Assembly (NCBI RefSeq): GCF_051622035.1
Contig: NC_135360.1
Location: 24,999,206 to 25,063,205, forward strand
Length of the DNA: 64,000 nucleotides
Reading direction: 5' to 3'
Source: Arctopsyche grandis
Taxonomy: Eukaryota > Arthropoda > Insecta > Trichoptera > Hydropsychidae
The position numbers and the translations under genes are program-made. Each line of letters opens with the position of its first letter. The stretch's first letter is position 1. Below the pieces are notes generated by a model, which saw only the letters and a program-made list of their open reading frames with translations, did not search any database and was not told the DNA's origin. This document shows, in pieces, positions 1 to 21,300 of this stretch.

Positions 1-10973
<10,973 letters not shown>

Positions 10974-11164
10974 GTGTACATTTTAATATATAAATACAAA
11001 ATTTCAATCAAACCACTTTTATTTTAATTTCCAATGTAGATTGTTGATTTTGAGAAATACACAAAAATTTTATATGTTTTCGAAAATTGTTGAAATGCTT
11101 TTATTTGTAATGAAGTATAGAAGAGGCTAGTATGATAAAAAGGATAATATTTTTGCCAAAAACG
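10974..11164. other. nudel 3' flank
   Basis: AT-rich flank directly after the nudel stop. It holds possible variant polyadenylation hexamers near 10985-11000. Nothing else is recognised before the MITE that starts at 11165. Confidence 0.5.
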
Positions 11165-11696
11165 CAGGGCTGGGGAGTCAGAGTTGGAGTCGTGGAGTCG
11201 GAGCATTTAAAAAATCAATCAACTCTGGCTCCTTTTTATTATTATTTTACTAGTGGTTTTACTCTGTATTTGTAATATAAACCGGTTAAATATGGCTAAT
11301 TTAATAGTAAACATTTTATTAAATTTATTTGAATAGTTTTATTTTATTTGAAAATTCGTTTGTTTTTTATTAATTTTAACAGCACGGATTCTACGAACCA
11401 AAACTAACATACATACATACATACATACAAAGTCTCTTTCGCAATTATATATTAGAATAATTAATAGTATTACGGCATGCGTCAATAAGTCTCAATAATT
11501 TTATTTAAATAAATCGACTAAAAAATTGAAATTTAATAATTCATTTATAAAAATCATGAATTTAAATGACATTATTAATAAAATCGTTGAATTGCACATA
11601 TTTTGATGCGTTCTGGCCAAAACCGATGTTTCCTCCACTCATCAGAGAAATGTAATAATCGGAGTCGGTAAATTTTGATCCGACTGCAAAGCCCTA
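11165..11696. mobile_element. hAT-type MITE with 8-bp TSD
   Basis: It starts CAGGGCTGGGGAGTC at 11165 and ends GCAAAGCCCTA at 11696, so the ends are short inverted repeats of hAT type (YAGNG). The flanks are CAAAAACG (11157-11164) and CAAAAATG (11697-11704), a 7/8 target-site duplication. The motif 'ggagtcgtggagtcgg' is the familiar GGAGTCGG-rich arthropod MITE. A different dispersed repeat (11245-11470) lies inside it. Confidence 0.72.
11245..11470 (+). repeat. dispersed repeat, 'cttcgctcgg' family, copy 1 (diverged)
   Basis: It shares 'ttactagtggttttac', 'taatataaaccggttaaa', 'atggctaat' and 'cacggattctacgaa' with the copies at 17735-17940 and 20995-21300. It includes a (CATA)n run at 11407-11428. 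It is nested inside the MITE at 11165-11696. Confidence 0.6.
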
Positions 11697-11728
11697 CAAA
11701 AATGTCCATACACGAGATTTTTATTGAA

Positions 11729-12078
11729 CAGGGACCCGAACCGAAAACCGTTATTTTTGCCAGAACGACAACCGAAACCAAACCGATATTTTTTTGCGGT
11801 TCGTTTTTTCGTTTCGGTAAAATTAATATATATAAATTTTGGGAATGATAGAATTAATGCACAAACATATAGGAATGTATATTAAAAATATGTTAACATG
11901 TTAATCACAATAAAGTTATAGCGAAAAGCCGTATAAAGAGAGGTATAGACGGTGTGGGTGTATTTACATTAACTTGCTATTATTTAAATACATACAAGAG
12001 AACCGAAAACCGGAACTAAACCGATATTCATTTTTTTTCCGAAACGGAACGAAGAAAATAACAGTTCGGGTCCCTGAA
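11729..12078. mobile_element. hAT-like MITE with CAGGGACC ends
   Basis: The left end is CAGGGACCCGAACCG at 11729. The right end is CAGTTCGGGTCCCTG, ending at 12076, so the inverted ends are about 15 bp. TTATTGAA occurs directly before the left end (11721-11728) and again at 12079-12086, consistent with an 8-bp target duplication offset by two bases. The interior is rich in 'ccgaaaccg' motifs and has no coding. Confidence 0.65.
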
Positions 12079-12086
12079 TTATTGAA

Positions 12087-12768
12087 AACAAAAGCGGGAA
12101 TTTTTTGCCATCTATGAAACAGATAAAAAAGCTTATTCAAATTAAGTACTTTTAAAAAATAATTTCTATAGATGTCTCTCGATGAAATTTACCAATTTTA
12201 TTTATTTTTCAACATAGAGATAAAAAATCAAATATAAATGAGAATTGTTATTTGATGCATAACTAATTTTTAGAAATTTAGTTTATTGGTCACTTGCAAA
12301 TTTTTTTGCATCCATTTCGCGGTTATTTTCAAGTATATCTTTCGTAATAAAAATCGTAAATTGACTAAAAGACCAAATAGAAGCGAATTTAAATTGTTTT
12401 TCATGTTCACATAAAATTGTGATGATTATATTGAAGCCATGCATTTATTTCACTTCAATGTCATAATACAAAAATACACATATGTATATAATTATTTTAT
12501 TTAACATAAACATCAACGAGTTGAATTAATTTTTTACATACCTCTTCTTATTATAAGAACAACAATATATATTTATTATTACTATGATTCGATGACATCC
12601 TCACTTTTGTTATATGTACATACTTCTTACTATTTACATATATAAACGTTAAAATATTTTATGGCTATTTTGTAAATAATTAAAAATATATGTATCAACG
12701 CATATAAATATTTATCAATTTAGCATTATTTACTAAAAATGTAAATAAAAAAAAGTCAAAAATATAAT
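12087..12768. other. AT-rich intergenic stretch
   Basis: No open frame, repeat family or regulatory signal that I can support. It contains the T-rich Pol III stop of the tRNA gene at its right end (the run of A at about 12748-12754 on the + strand). Confidence 0.5.
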
Positions 12769-12841
12769 TGGAGGCGCCGGGTATCGATCCCGGTACCTCT
12801 CACATGCTAAGCGAGCGCTCTACCATCTGAGCTACGCCCCC
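12769..12841 (-). tRNA. tRNA-Ala (anticodon AGC)
   Basis: Read on the minus strand from 12841, the 73-nt sequence folds as a full cloverleaf. The acceptor stem is GGGGGCG/CGCCTCC (7 bp, one G-T), the D arm is GCTC...GAGC and the anticodon stem is CTCGC/GTGAG with loop TTAGCAT (AGC). The T stem is CCGGG/CCCGG and the discriminator is A at 12769. There is no intron. A T run downstream (from about 12754) is a Pol III terminator. The T loop is ATCGATA, without the usual TTC start; this is the form I know from silkworm and Drosophila tRNA-Ala. It charges alanine for GCU codons and, by inosine wobble, GCC and GCA. Confidence 0.95.
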
Positions 12842-13624
12842 GGTAACGGTTTGTGAACATATAACATTATAGAAATTTAATATTTGTAATTTAATACGTG
12901 TAAAATTTATTATCACATGTATTTTCAATCAAGTCTCGCAATCAATAGCACCATACAAAATAAATCCTCTTTATAAATTTCGAATTTCGAAATCGCCAAT
13001 TTTCACTTCAAATATGAAACAATCGGCTATTATTTCATTAATAGAATTTGTTTGTTTTCATAAATAGTCACTTTCCCATTTCCATATTCTCCGTTCGTTA
13101 CACATTCCTACCGCTGCAATAGTATTCGTCAGCGATTATATACATATATTATAATTGAGATTGGTACTTATTATGCCTACTCGAAAATTACGGCTGCGTG
13201 TGATAAATGCGGCTCGATTATTTTTGATTAGATAGCCTAAAGTTTTATTTGTACTTATTAACGGTGATTCCGTAATAAAAAAGCAGCACGTGTGCTCACT
13301 CTGTATTCCAGCAGTAACGGCACGGGACTGTGAAGCGACATTCCCATCTTGAGTCTTCCTAGCATTCACTTCCGTTTACCACACCGCTTGTGTTCTAATC
13401 GATTATGATATATCAAATAAAATACGTGCTCGTATACCTAAACAATATCTCCTCAGCTGCATTTCTCATCTGAACTGGTTTATATGGTAATCAATAACAG
13501 GCGCATATCTTGAATTTTTATATGAAGGCAACTTGAATTTAATTGACCCAAAGGTTTATATTTTAATACCAATAAAACCATCTACCATATAAAATGTTTG
13601 TTTATCCACTATAAAAACACATAC
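12842..13624. other. intergenic stretch, nothing recognised
   Basis: This region contains short chance open frames only (for example a 77-codon frame on the minus strand near 13136-13369). I see no splice-supported exon, RNA gene or repeat end before the fold-back element. Confidence 0.45.
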
Positions 13625-13632
13625 ATATAGAC

Positions 13633-13988
13633 CGGTCTCCGTGACGAGCCGGAATGTTAAATTACAGAAAACGCAAATATCGGAAGGCAAAGATCGAAAA
13701 TCGAAAGATCTTAAGTCGAAAGATCAAAAAAAAAGGGTGCATGGTAAACGATACATACTCACTTAATTTGCGCGAGCAGGATACAACAGGAACAAGAGGA
13801 ACAGGCTTTTCCTCCCGTATTAATGTGCGCGCGCAGAATACGGGAGGAAAAGCCTGTTCCTCTTGTTCCTGTTGTACCCTGCTCGCGCAAATTAAGTGAG
13901 TATGTACCGTTTACCATGCATTTTCGATCTTTGCCTTCCGATATTTGTGTTTTCTGTAATTAAACATTCTGGCTCGTCACGTAGACCC
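13633..13988. mobile_element. fold-back element copy B (near-complete palindrome)
   Basis: The two halves are reverse complements over almost the whole 356 bp: CGGTCTCCGTGACGAGCC at the left and GGCTCGTCACGTAGACCC at the right. Within the arms, 'cgcaaatatcggaaggcaa', 'ttaatttgcgcgag' and 'ggaggaaaagcctgttcc' each occur in both directions. The arms are unequal: about 60 bp rich in 'gatcgaaa' is present only in the left arm. The centre at about 13815-13845 is a short GC-rich loop (gtgcgcgcgcagaat). The flanks are ATATAGAC and ATATAAAC (7/8). Long inverted repeats and an 8-9-bp duplication suggest a Mutator-like fold-back element. There is no coding, and apparent open frames come from the arms. 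Confidence 0.8.
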
Positions 13989-14279
13989 ATATAAACTAGG
14001 GTTGCCATAATAGTCGAGATGCCGAGATGCCGTCGAATCCTGAGTCATTGAAGATCTTAAACAGCTTTGAATTATTTAAAATTTACTGAAAGATATTTCA
14101 ACTGATTTGGCGATTACTGAAAAATTCTAAATATTATAAGCATCTTCATTTTTATATACTTTTTTGTCAAATTAAATCTATCAATAAATAAAATGTCAAT
14201 TTTTAAAATGTTTTCGTTCAAAAGCGGGAATCAATTGAAAATTCGGGAATTTATCGCATTGATTTAAAATAACATGCAT

Positions 14280-14600
14280 AAATCAGTGGCTAGCATTTAA
14301 TGCTTTCGATTGTGTGGTCACGGGTTCTATCCGTGGCTTTGTTGTTGGCCAGTCCCTTGGATATGTGACTCCAAGGTCGATCGATTCCTTTCAGAGTTTG
14401 TCAATGTATCTGATTTAATTGGAAACGGTTCCAACAAATTGGCAATCCTGTCCCATTTCTCGCGAAATTTAAGTTAACAGCATCTTATAATTTGTTGATA
14501 TTTAAAAATGTTGCAAAAATTTGTCTCTATGATGATTATAATGTTTGATGATCGATGTTTGTAATTGGCTCAATATATACGATTAAATACGTTCAGATCG
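14280..14600 (+). repeat. SINE copy (plus)
   Basis: A tRNA-like head with a B-box-like 'cacgggttctatccg' near 14325 is followed by the core: 'ggatatgtgactccaaggtcgatcg', 'cagagtttgtcaa', 'ggaaacggttccaacaaatt'. The 3' body 'ttgtctctatgatga' is present and the terminal hairpin is missing. Confidence 0.72.
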
Positions 14601-14783
14601 TTCGGTGGAAAGGTCACACGGTGAAATGACCATAAATCAAGTGCAGAGACGAGGTTAGTTTTGGCGACACGCATTCGACTCAAAATTCGCACTTGTTCTT
14701 GAACCCTTACGGATCTTTCACCTTATATTCTTTTACTTGTTTTTCTTTAGTAGTTTTTGTCTAAATAGTCATATATGTAGAAT

Positions 14784-15111
14784 CGGTCTCCGTGACGGGC
14801 CCGAATGTGAAACGCTCGAAAACGCAAATATCGGAAGGCAAAGATCGAAAATCGAAAGATCCTAAGTCGAAATATCAAAAAAAAAGGGTGCATGGTAAAC
14901 GGTACATACTCACGTACATACTCACTTAATTTGCGCGAGCAGGATACAACAGGAACAAGAGAAACAGGCTTTTCCTCCCGTATTCTGCGCGCGCACATTA
15001 ATACGGGAGGAAAAGCCTGTTCCTCTTGTTCCTGTTGTATCCTGCTCGCGCAAATTAAGTGAGATATTTGCGTTTTCAGGCGTTTCACATTCGGACCCGT
15101 GAGGTAGACCC
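14784..15111. mobile_element. fold-back element copy C with 9-bp TSD
   Basis: Same family as copy B. The left end is CGGTCTCCGTGACGGG and the right end CCCGTGAGGTAGACCC. It is flanked on both sides by ATGTAGAAT (14775-14783 and 15112-15120), an exact 9-bp target duplication. The centre loop (15000 region) reads attctgcgcgcgcacattaat, the reverse complement of the loop in copy B. The right arm is shortened: it lacks the block from 'gtgcatggtaaacggtac' to 'gatcgaaa'. It is non-coding. The 9-bp duplication plus long arms suits a Mutator-like origin, but no transposase is present to prove it. Confidence 0.82.
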
Positions 15112-15120
15112 ATGTAGAAT

Positions 15121-15600
15121 ACCGGGACAACTGACTCGTGTACCAGGACACGGGAACATTGATCTACAAACCGAAACGTATGACAGCCCTAAACTATGTA
15201 GGCTGAAATCTAGGGCTTGCATTTGAATTGTATTATCATAGAAGGTCAGTTCCAAAATCATATCTGGAACCCCAGTAGAAAGTGTCCAATTATTTGTCAG
15301 ACACTAGTGGGAAGCACATGCAAAATCCACAGATCTTTTGGAAAGTTACGGTGCTATCTGATGCCACTAATGCCCTTGCATACTCTGTCCCATACAGAGC
15401 TTTATCAAATTAAAAATAGGGATAATATTGAGATGGCTTTCTTTTGCATTTTCCTTTACTCGTGATAATGGTGGAACGTGGTGGAATCTCACAAGTGGGG
15501 TATCCTAAAGCCTCTCTTCATCAAAATTCGGCCTGCATCTACAGCTTTTAATTTAGAACCTACAAATTTTGCAAACTCATAGTAGAAGTTCCATAGCTCT
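15121..15600. other. intergenic stretch, nothing recognised
   Basis: Slightly higher GC than its surroundings, with an 82-codon frame at 15217-15465 that resembles nothing I know and has no splice support. The direct sequence up to the SINE head at about 15620 is unexplained. Confidence 0.4.
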
Positions 15601-15609
15601 TTTAAATGT

Positions 15610-16075
15610 CCGAGCTATGCCAGCAGCATAGCTCGGACGTTAAGCTTCTGCTTACCGTCAAGAAGGTGCCGGGTTCTATCCCTGAATGAAAATGAATTTT
15701 TCAGAGTATGCTGTTGGTCAGACCTGGATTTGTGACTCCAGGTTGATCGTTTCCTATCAGAGTTTGCCAATTTTCTCTGATTTCAATGTTGAAACGGTTC
15801 CCGGAAAAAACAAATTGGCTAAAAATCCTTCCTACCTACTATGTCACCACTATTTGAAATTTGATGGATGTACAATAAAAATTTATGTACAATTCATAGA
15901 TGTCTCGTTAATTTGCGAGTTTTTTCAGTGTCTCGCAATTCAACGACTTATAATAAAAAAATGCTGCATTTGTATTTGTAATTGGCCAGGAAGGCGCATT
16001 GGGATTTACCTGTAAGGCCTTCCTGGTATATATGTAAAATAAAAAAAAAAAAATAAAAAAAAAAAAATATATAGA
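15610..16075 (+). repeat. full-length SINE copy with 3' hairpin and poly-A
   Basis: The best copy in the window. A tRNA-like head ends in 'gtgccgggttctatcc' (about 15667). Next come the core 'gactccaggttgatcgtttcc', 'tatcagagtttgccaattt' and 'gttgaaacggttcc', then 'atagatgtctcgttaatttgcg', then the terminal inverted repeat CCAGGAAGGC...GCCTTCCTGG (about 15987-16027) and an A-rich tail (16036-16068). It is non-autonomous and transcribed by Pol III by analogy with other tRNA-derived SINEs. Open frames through it are meaningless. Confidence 0.82.
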
Positions 16076-16079
16076 CATA

Positions 16080-17150
16080 TGTACATATCTAATCGAAAAG
16101 TTACTATATGCTCTGCATATTTCTAGATACAAACCAACATGTACTTTCGATGAAAAGATATGTACATTTATTGTCGTCTGCTTTATAGTAGGTGTTAAAA
16201 GAATTCAATTCCCAATTAGTTTCAGCCATCTATCTATCAGCTGAATTTCTCAATGGTAGTACCCATAATTGTTTATGATTGTAAGAAGTTGGCGAATCAC
16301 GCCATTGCAAACAGGCAGTGTAGCTATAAATTGTACTAAGATTTATCTCAGGTGTACTTTGGTAAACTTTTACGACGTTTCGTCGTTCTTGTGCCGTGAT
16401 AGACCACGGAATACGACGTCGAGGCAACGGTCTTTGGGGTCGTCAACCTCAGGCAACGATCATCGATTCACCTCACACGTACCACGAAGAGCATCAAGAG
16501 ATGGTCTCCCGTACCTGTTGCTGGCAATTAGAACTTACACGAACACCCATTGTTAACAGTCATCCTACCAATTATTTACCGCCATCGACACTTCAATGCA
16601 AACCAATGTTGTGACGTCAGATGCAGGTGCGAGTGGGCCTTCTTTGGGAGAAGAATCTCGCTGTTGAAGTGCTTTTTCACTTTCTTTCAAATCATAAAAC
16701 ATTTGGAAGAGACGATACAGAAAATACAGCTCGTGATGGCAGTATAAAAGGTTTATAGTACAACTTGGAGACCTCTGATATACATAAGATCACGAGCAAT
16801 AAGTGAATAGAGCGGTGAACTACTTTATCAAAGGTTATAGTAACATATTACGTGACGATTATCTATGTACTATCAGTTCAAGTTATTGATTTATTTTTCC
16901 ATCATACTTTTTCGGAATTTGATTCTAAAACACGAATTCATGTATTGAGATAGAATAGTAATTAAAGTTCTTTGCATATATACATATGTGTCGTTGTCCC
17001 AGTTGGCTATACTTACGAATATTGAACAGAATGACACAGAAAGTTCGTATATAAAAGTATCATTCACGTATGGTCAATTAGATTCTATGACAAAATCACT
17101 AATAACCATACTAACACACTTGTGAAGAGTCTCGGTTATTACAACAAAAT
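16080..17150. other. intergenic stretch with GC-richer open frames, unrecognised
   Basis: Between about 16230 and 16750 the base composition rises and 65-95-codon frames overlap on both strands. None shows a domain or credible splice sites. It could be old transposon sequence. Nothing else is seen. Confidence 0.35.
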
Positions 17151-17337
17151 GTCTCTTTTTCCTATTATGCTGTACATTAACATTATAATAATATAATACT
17201 ATGATTACTAATAAAATAAAATTAAAATTGTAAAATAGAAAATGATCAGTAGATCAGTAGCTACTAAAATATATATAAGATGTATTGTGAACATAATTTC
17301 GTAATAATAAAAAGCATTTAAAAATCAAAAAAAAAAC
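17150..17337 (+). repeat. poly-A-tailed retroelement 3' end, copy 1
   Basis: It runs from 'cctattatgctgtacattaa' through 'gatcagtagatcagtagctac' and 'taataaaaagcatttaaaaatc' into a run of A (17328-17336). The same sequence occurs on the minus strand at 20356-20590 and 46005-46215, each time ending at the same A (or T) run. This marks the 3' end of a non-LTR element or SINE whose 5' part I cannot identify. Confidence 0.7.
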
Positions 17338-17394
17338 GTATGGTCAGTAACTAACCCAACATGTACTCGTAGACTGAAGACTGGATGTCCAGAC

Positions 17395-18284
17395 TAGGGA
17401 TTTAAAAAATACCGAAAATTGCCACTGAAAAAATCCCACCACCGGTAGTACCGGTATCAACCGGTATTGATTTATTTTAGAAATTAGTGCATTTCAAATT
17501 TAATTAACTATCAATAAAATATTAATTATTCAATTAAATGTCGGCTAACCATTCATTATTTCAATCAATTGCTATAAATAATTACAAAATAATGTGTTTA
17601 GCCCTTTTAAGCCTTGTGAATTATTATCGATAAGTGGTTTTGAAAAAAAAAGAAAATAAATTCATGCGTACTCCTTGCTTTGAATAATTTTTGTGTGGAA
17701 GGGATGGTTTTAGCTTTTATATATTACTAGTCGTTTTACCCGGCTTCGCTCGGTATTTTTAATATAAACCGCTTAAACATGGCTAACATAATAGTAAAAA
17801 TTTGATTAAATTTATTTGAATATTCATTTGTTTTTTTATTTAATTGAACTTCACGGATTCTATGAAAAGTTTCTTTCGAAATTATGCATCAGATATACAT
17901 ACGTATACAAATAATTGACAAGTGAAAAAATAGGTTTCCGAAAAAAAATGAAGGCAAATATTGATCTCAGTTATAAATTTTTGTATTAAAAATAATATAT
18001 TTCTATCACACTTATCTTTGATTTTAATTTTATGATACACTTAGCGGCTGCTTTAAATAGTAGGTCGAAACAAATGTTGATTCTTGACTCATTCCTCGAC
18101 TTATCCATACAAACTAGCAAATACAACGTTTTTGTTTGTAAATTGTTTGAATGTACATACATTCAAAACAATTTAACTGAAATAAAATTGAAATTATTAT
18201 ATTTCGTTACTACCCGAAGGTAGAATTTTGAGCAAAAATCTGTAGAACCGGTTTCGGTAGTACCGATATTGGAATTCTTAATCC
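17395..18284. mobile_element. possible hAT-like element with ACCGGTA-rich ends (decayed)
   Basis: The left part begins TAGGGATTTAAAAAATACCG and contains 'accggtagtaccggta'. The right part (about 18247-18284) contains 'aaccggtttcggtagtacc' and 'ttcttaatcc', an imperfect inverted counterpart. The ends resemble those at 61263/62360. No target duplication could be defined. The dispersed repeat at 17735-17940 lies inside. Confidence 0.4.
17735..17940 (+). repeat. dispersed repeat, 'cttcgctcgg' family, copy 2
   Basis: It opens 'gttttacccggcttcgctcgg' and continues 'taatataaaccgcttaaac', 'atggctaa' and 'cacggattctatgaa'. It shares order and orientation with copy 1 at 11245. No coding is recognised. 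Confidence 0.65.
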
Positions 18285-18599
18285 GGACTTTCCCGACAAA
18301 ATGCAGGGAGTTTTGTAATAAATGGGTTTAAATTTTTCTTTATTTATACACATTTTATTTGCATATTTTTGTTGTTACATATAGTAATTTTTTACCCTTT
18401 TTACTTATACTGAAAAAAACATATTTTTATTTCAATTTAAAGCTATTTATTTTTAAATATAATAGTTGGCATTTGAGCACATACGCCAAACTATTATTAG
18501 TTTATTTATCTAAAGATCATGACCACCTTATTTATTTTTTAGGTGCAAGAATACAGTTTTATAATATATTTTATTTTTATTTTACGTAGATACATACAT

Positions 18600-18960
18600 A
18601 TATACCAAGAAGGCCTAACAGGAAAGTCCCAATGCGCCTTCCTAGACAACTAATTACAAACATTGCAGTATTTTTTATAACGTTAATCGCTGTAATTCGA
18701 GAAACTGAAAAACTCGTAATTAACAATGAATTAATTAATTAGTTAATCCATAGAGACATCTATAAATACATAAATCAAATTCAAGTATTTGTGACATAGC
18801 GGGTAAGATGGTTTTTGCCAATTTGGAGGAGCTGTGTCAACAATGAAATCAGATAAATTGGCAAACTCTGATAGGAAACGATCGACTTGGAATCACAAAT
18901 ATCCAAGTCTGACCAGCAGCGTTAGAGATTAGCACGGGATCGAACCCGGTAAACGCATTT
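18600..18960 (-). repeat. SINE copy (minus)
   Basis: The 3' hairpin region lies at 18606-18648 ('aagaaggcctaacagg' ... 'tgcgccttcct'). The body runs through 'tagagacatctata', 'gccaatttggagga' and 'gataggaaacgatcgacttgg' to a tRNA-like head with 'cgggatcgaacccgg' at about 18935. It is almost full length. Confidence 0.78.
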
Positions 18961-20355
18961 TAAAAGTTTGAAATTTGAACAAGAAAAGAGAAATAGAGAA
19001 TGTGAGAAAATTGATAGAAGAATCCAACATCAAATTTATTCATCGCCTATTTAATAACGTTGTTCAAGCATTTGTGGTCATTTTATACTAACTTCGTGTT
19101 ACGAATTTCATGTATCAGTGATTTAACCCGCCGTAAATTATGAAAGGACGTTTCATTAGAACGCTAAAATTAACATAAAACAATAAACAAAACAATAAAA
19201 TATCAAATAACCGAATTTATGATTTTCCAGCATCTTTGTCGGTGATTAACCCGTGATTGACGACGTTCGCAGTGTCATCAATTCCTCTAAGCAGACGTCC
19301 GTGGATACATATAAACAACAATATAACACTTTGTTAGCAAAAGAGAAAGCAAGTGTGTCCACAGCTATGGCATACCTGTCCAGTCGGGTGATTAACAGGA
19401 CCCGCTGGAATTCGACCAGAATGAGGGCGCCTGCCTGGCCGAATCAAACTTGGCCACTGGTCAATTGCTTGTCCGTATTCCGCTTCCATTTTTTGCTTTT
19501 TTTATTTACTTAGTTAAGTCGTTCACGAATACTACTGCGTCGATAAATAACAACGGCCGCCGCCTCAAATCGAGATCCGATCGACAATGGAGACTTGTCC
19601 TTGCTTCCCACGAATTTGTTGCACCTCCCGGCAAAGAAGTGTGAGAAATCCGAATAATGGACGAACACCTCGTTGACTATTCCGCTGTAAGCTGGTATTA
19701 TTATTAATTCTGGGTAAAGTTTTAGTCGTAAATGCCTAGCAGGTACACAGCTACAGGTATCCTGTCAATCTTTTTAATTTTTGGTAGATTTTGGGAAAAA
19801 CCTGCGTTTGATCTATGTATCTGCCTGGTAATGCTCGATGCGGTACCTTTTGCGGATTAGCATAAAAGGATTTTTCATTATATATTTTTCCACAGAAAAA
19901 TATTAAAAAAAATGCTTATTGATATGAGCGACTGATTTTTTCCAAGCAACTGTATAGGTATTGGTTTGTTTCAAAGTTAGTATAATACTATTAGGATATG
20001 TAAAAAAAAACAATGATTATTTCTCACAGGTCATCTCAAGTATAACAAACACTGTAGAAAATTGTTCTATTGTACAAAATTTGGTTCTAATTATTCAAAA
20101 TTTCATAAAAAACACTATTTCACATATGCATCTACTATGTACTTCATACATACATACATATGTATGTTTTTAAGTCGAATTTTCAGGCTTAAAATCTGCT
20201 TCTTTTTAATGTTTAGATATCACATATCAGGTAAATAAAAAAGCCCTAAATTTATGTAAAAAAAAGTAATAACAAATGCAAAGATGCGAAATTCACAAAT
20301 AGTATGTCGACTCAAATAAATTAACGTGCAATTTTCAAAGATTACATTTCATACT
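18961..20355. other. intergenic stretch, nothing recognised
   Basis: It contains an unremarkable 86-codon + strand frame (19253-19513) in a slightly GC-richer patch and a CATA/TATG run at about 20150. No domain, RNA gene or clear repeat end is seen. Confidence 0.4.
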
Positions 20356-20590
20356 TTCTTTTTTTTATTTTTAAATGATTTTTATTATTACGAAATTATG
20401 TTTACAATACATCTTATATCTATTTTAGTAGCTACTGATCTACTGATCATTTTCTATTTTACAATTTAATTTAATTTGGTTAGTAATCATAGTATTATAT
20501 TATTCTAATGTTAATCTACAGCATAATAGGAAAAAGAGCTCAAAAACCTATTTACAATCCTTATAAATGTTCATAATACATCTAATACAT
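20356..20590 (-). repeat. poly-A-tailed retroelement 3' end, copy 2
   Basis: Reverse-strand match to 17150-17337: the T run at 20361-20367, 'atttttattattacgaaattatg', 'agctactgatctactgatca', and 'cataataggaaaaagagct' near 20523. Confidence 0.7.
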
Positions 20591-20994
20591 AACATATACT
20601 TTCTTTTTAAATTAGTTTCGAATGACCAAAAAGCATAGAAATTTATTAAGAACAAACACCGATTCTAAATTATTTAAATTGTTAAGAGTCATCGATCTGT
20701 TCATTTACTAAAATGATGTCGTTATAATTAAAGGATGATCGTTTTCAAATAACTGAATTTCGAAGTACAAAAGGCCAAACATAGAGTTCATACACATACC
20801 TATAAAATCCTAGACAAGTATTCAATTATATGCTTGTTTGTATTATATACCTATAGACAGAACCGTACCATGGCATTGGCAACGAGACATTTGCCAAGGG
20901 CGCAAAAATCTGAAAGGCACTCCTCACCTGAAAATCTGATTGCGGAACAGTTCTATTTTTTGACCGGGAAAGACTTAATTTCATCAATAGAAGA

Positions 20995-21300
20995 AATCTA
21001 GTATATAATTTTGAAAGAGACTTTGTATGTAAGTTTTGGTTCGTAGAATCGTGAATTTATCAAATTTTTTTTATTATCTATGATATGATATGATATCGAT
21101 TCCGTTCTCGATTTCGATTTCAATTCCGTTTTCATTTGCGGATGCAGATTTATTTTTCAGTTCCGGTTCAAGATTTCTGTTTCAGTTCAAATTCAAATAA
21201 ATTTAATAAAACATCAAATGAATGTTTACTATAAGATTAGCCATGTTTAGGCGGTTTATATAAATGTCAAATACCGAGCGAAGCCGGTTTAAAGCACTAC
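20995..21300 (-). repeat. dispersed repeat, 'cttcgctcgg' family, copy 3
   Basis: The minus-strand copy ends at 'aataccgagcgaagccgg' (about 21270-21287). The other end, 'aaagagactttgtatgtaag' near 21012, matches the right side of copy 1. It is interrupted by a run of 'gatttcgattt' simple sequence at 21080-21180. Confidence 0.62.

Noticed and set aside
13654..15113. Several 60-134-codon frames in the fold-back elements
   Set aside because: They are reads through palindromic arms, identical in both copies by descent, with no domain.
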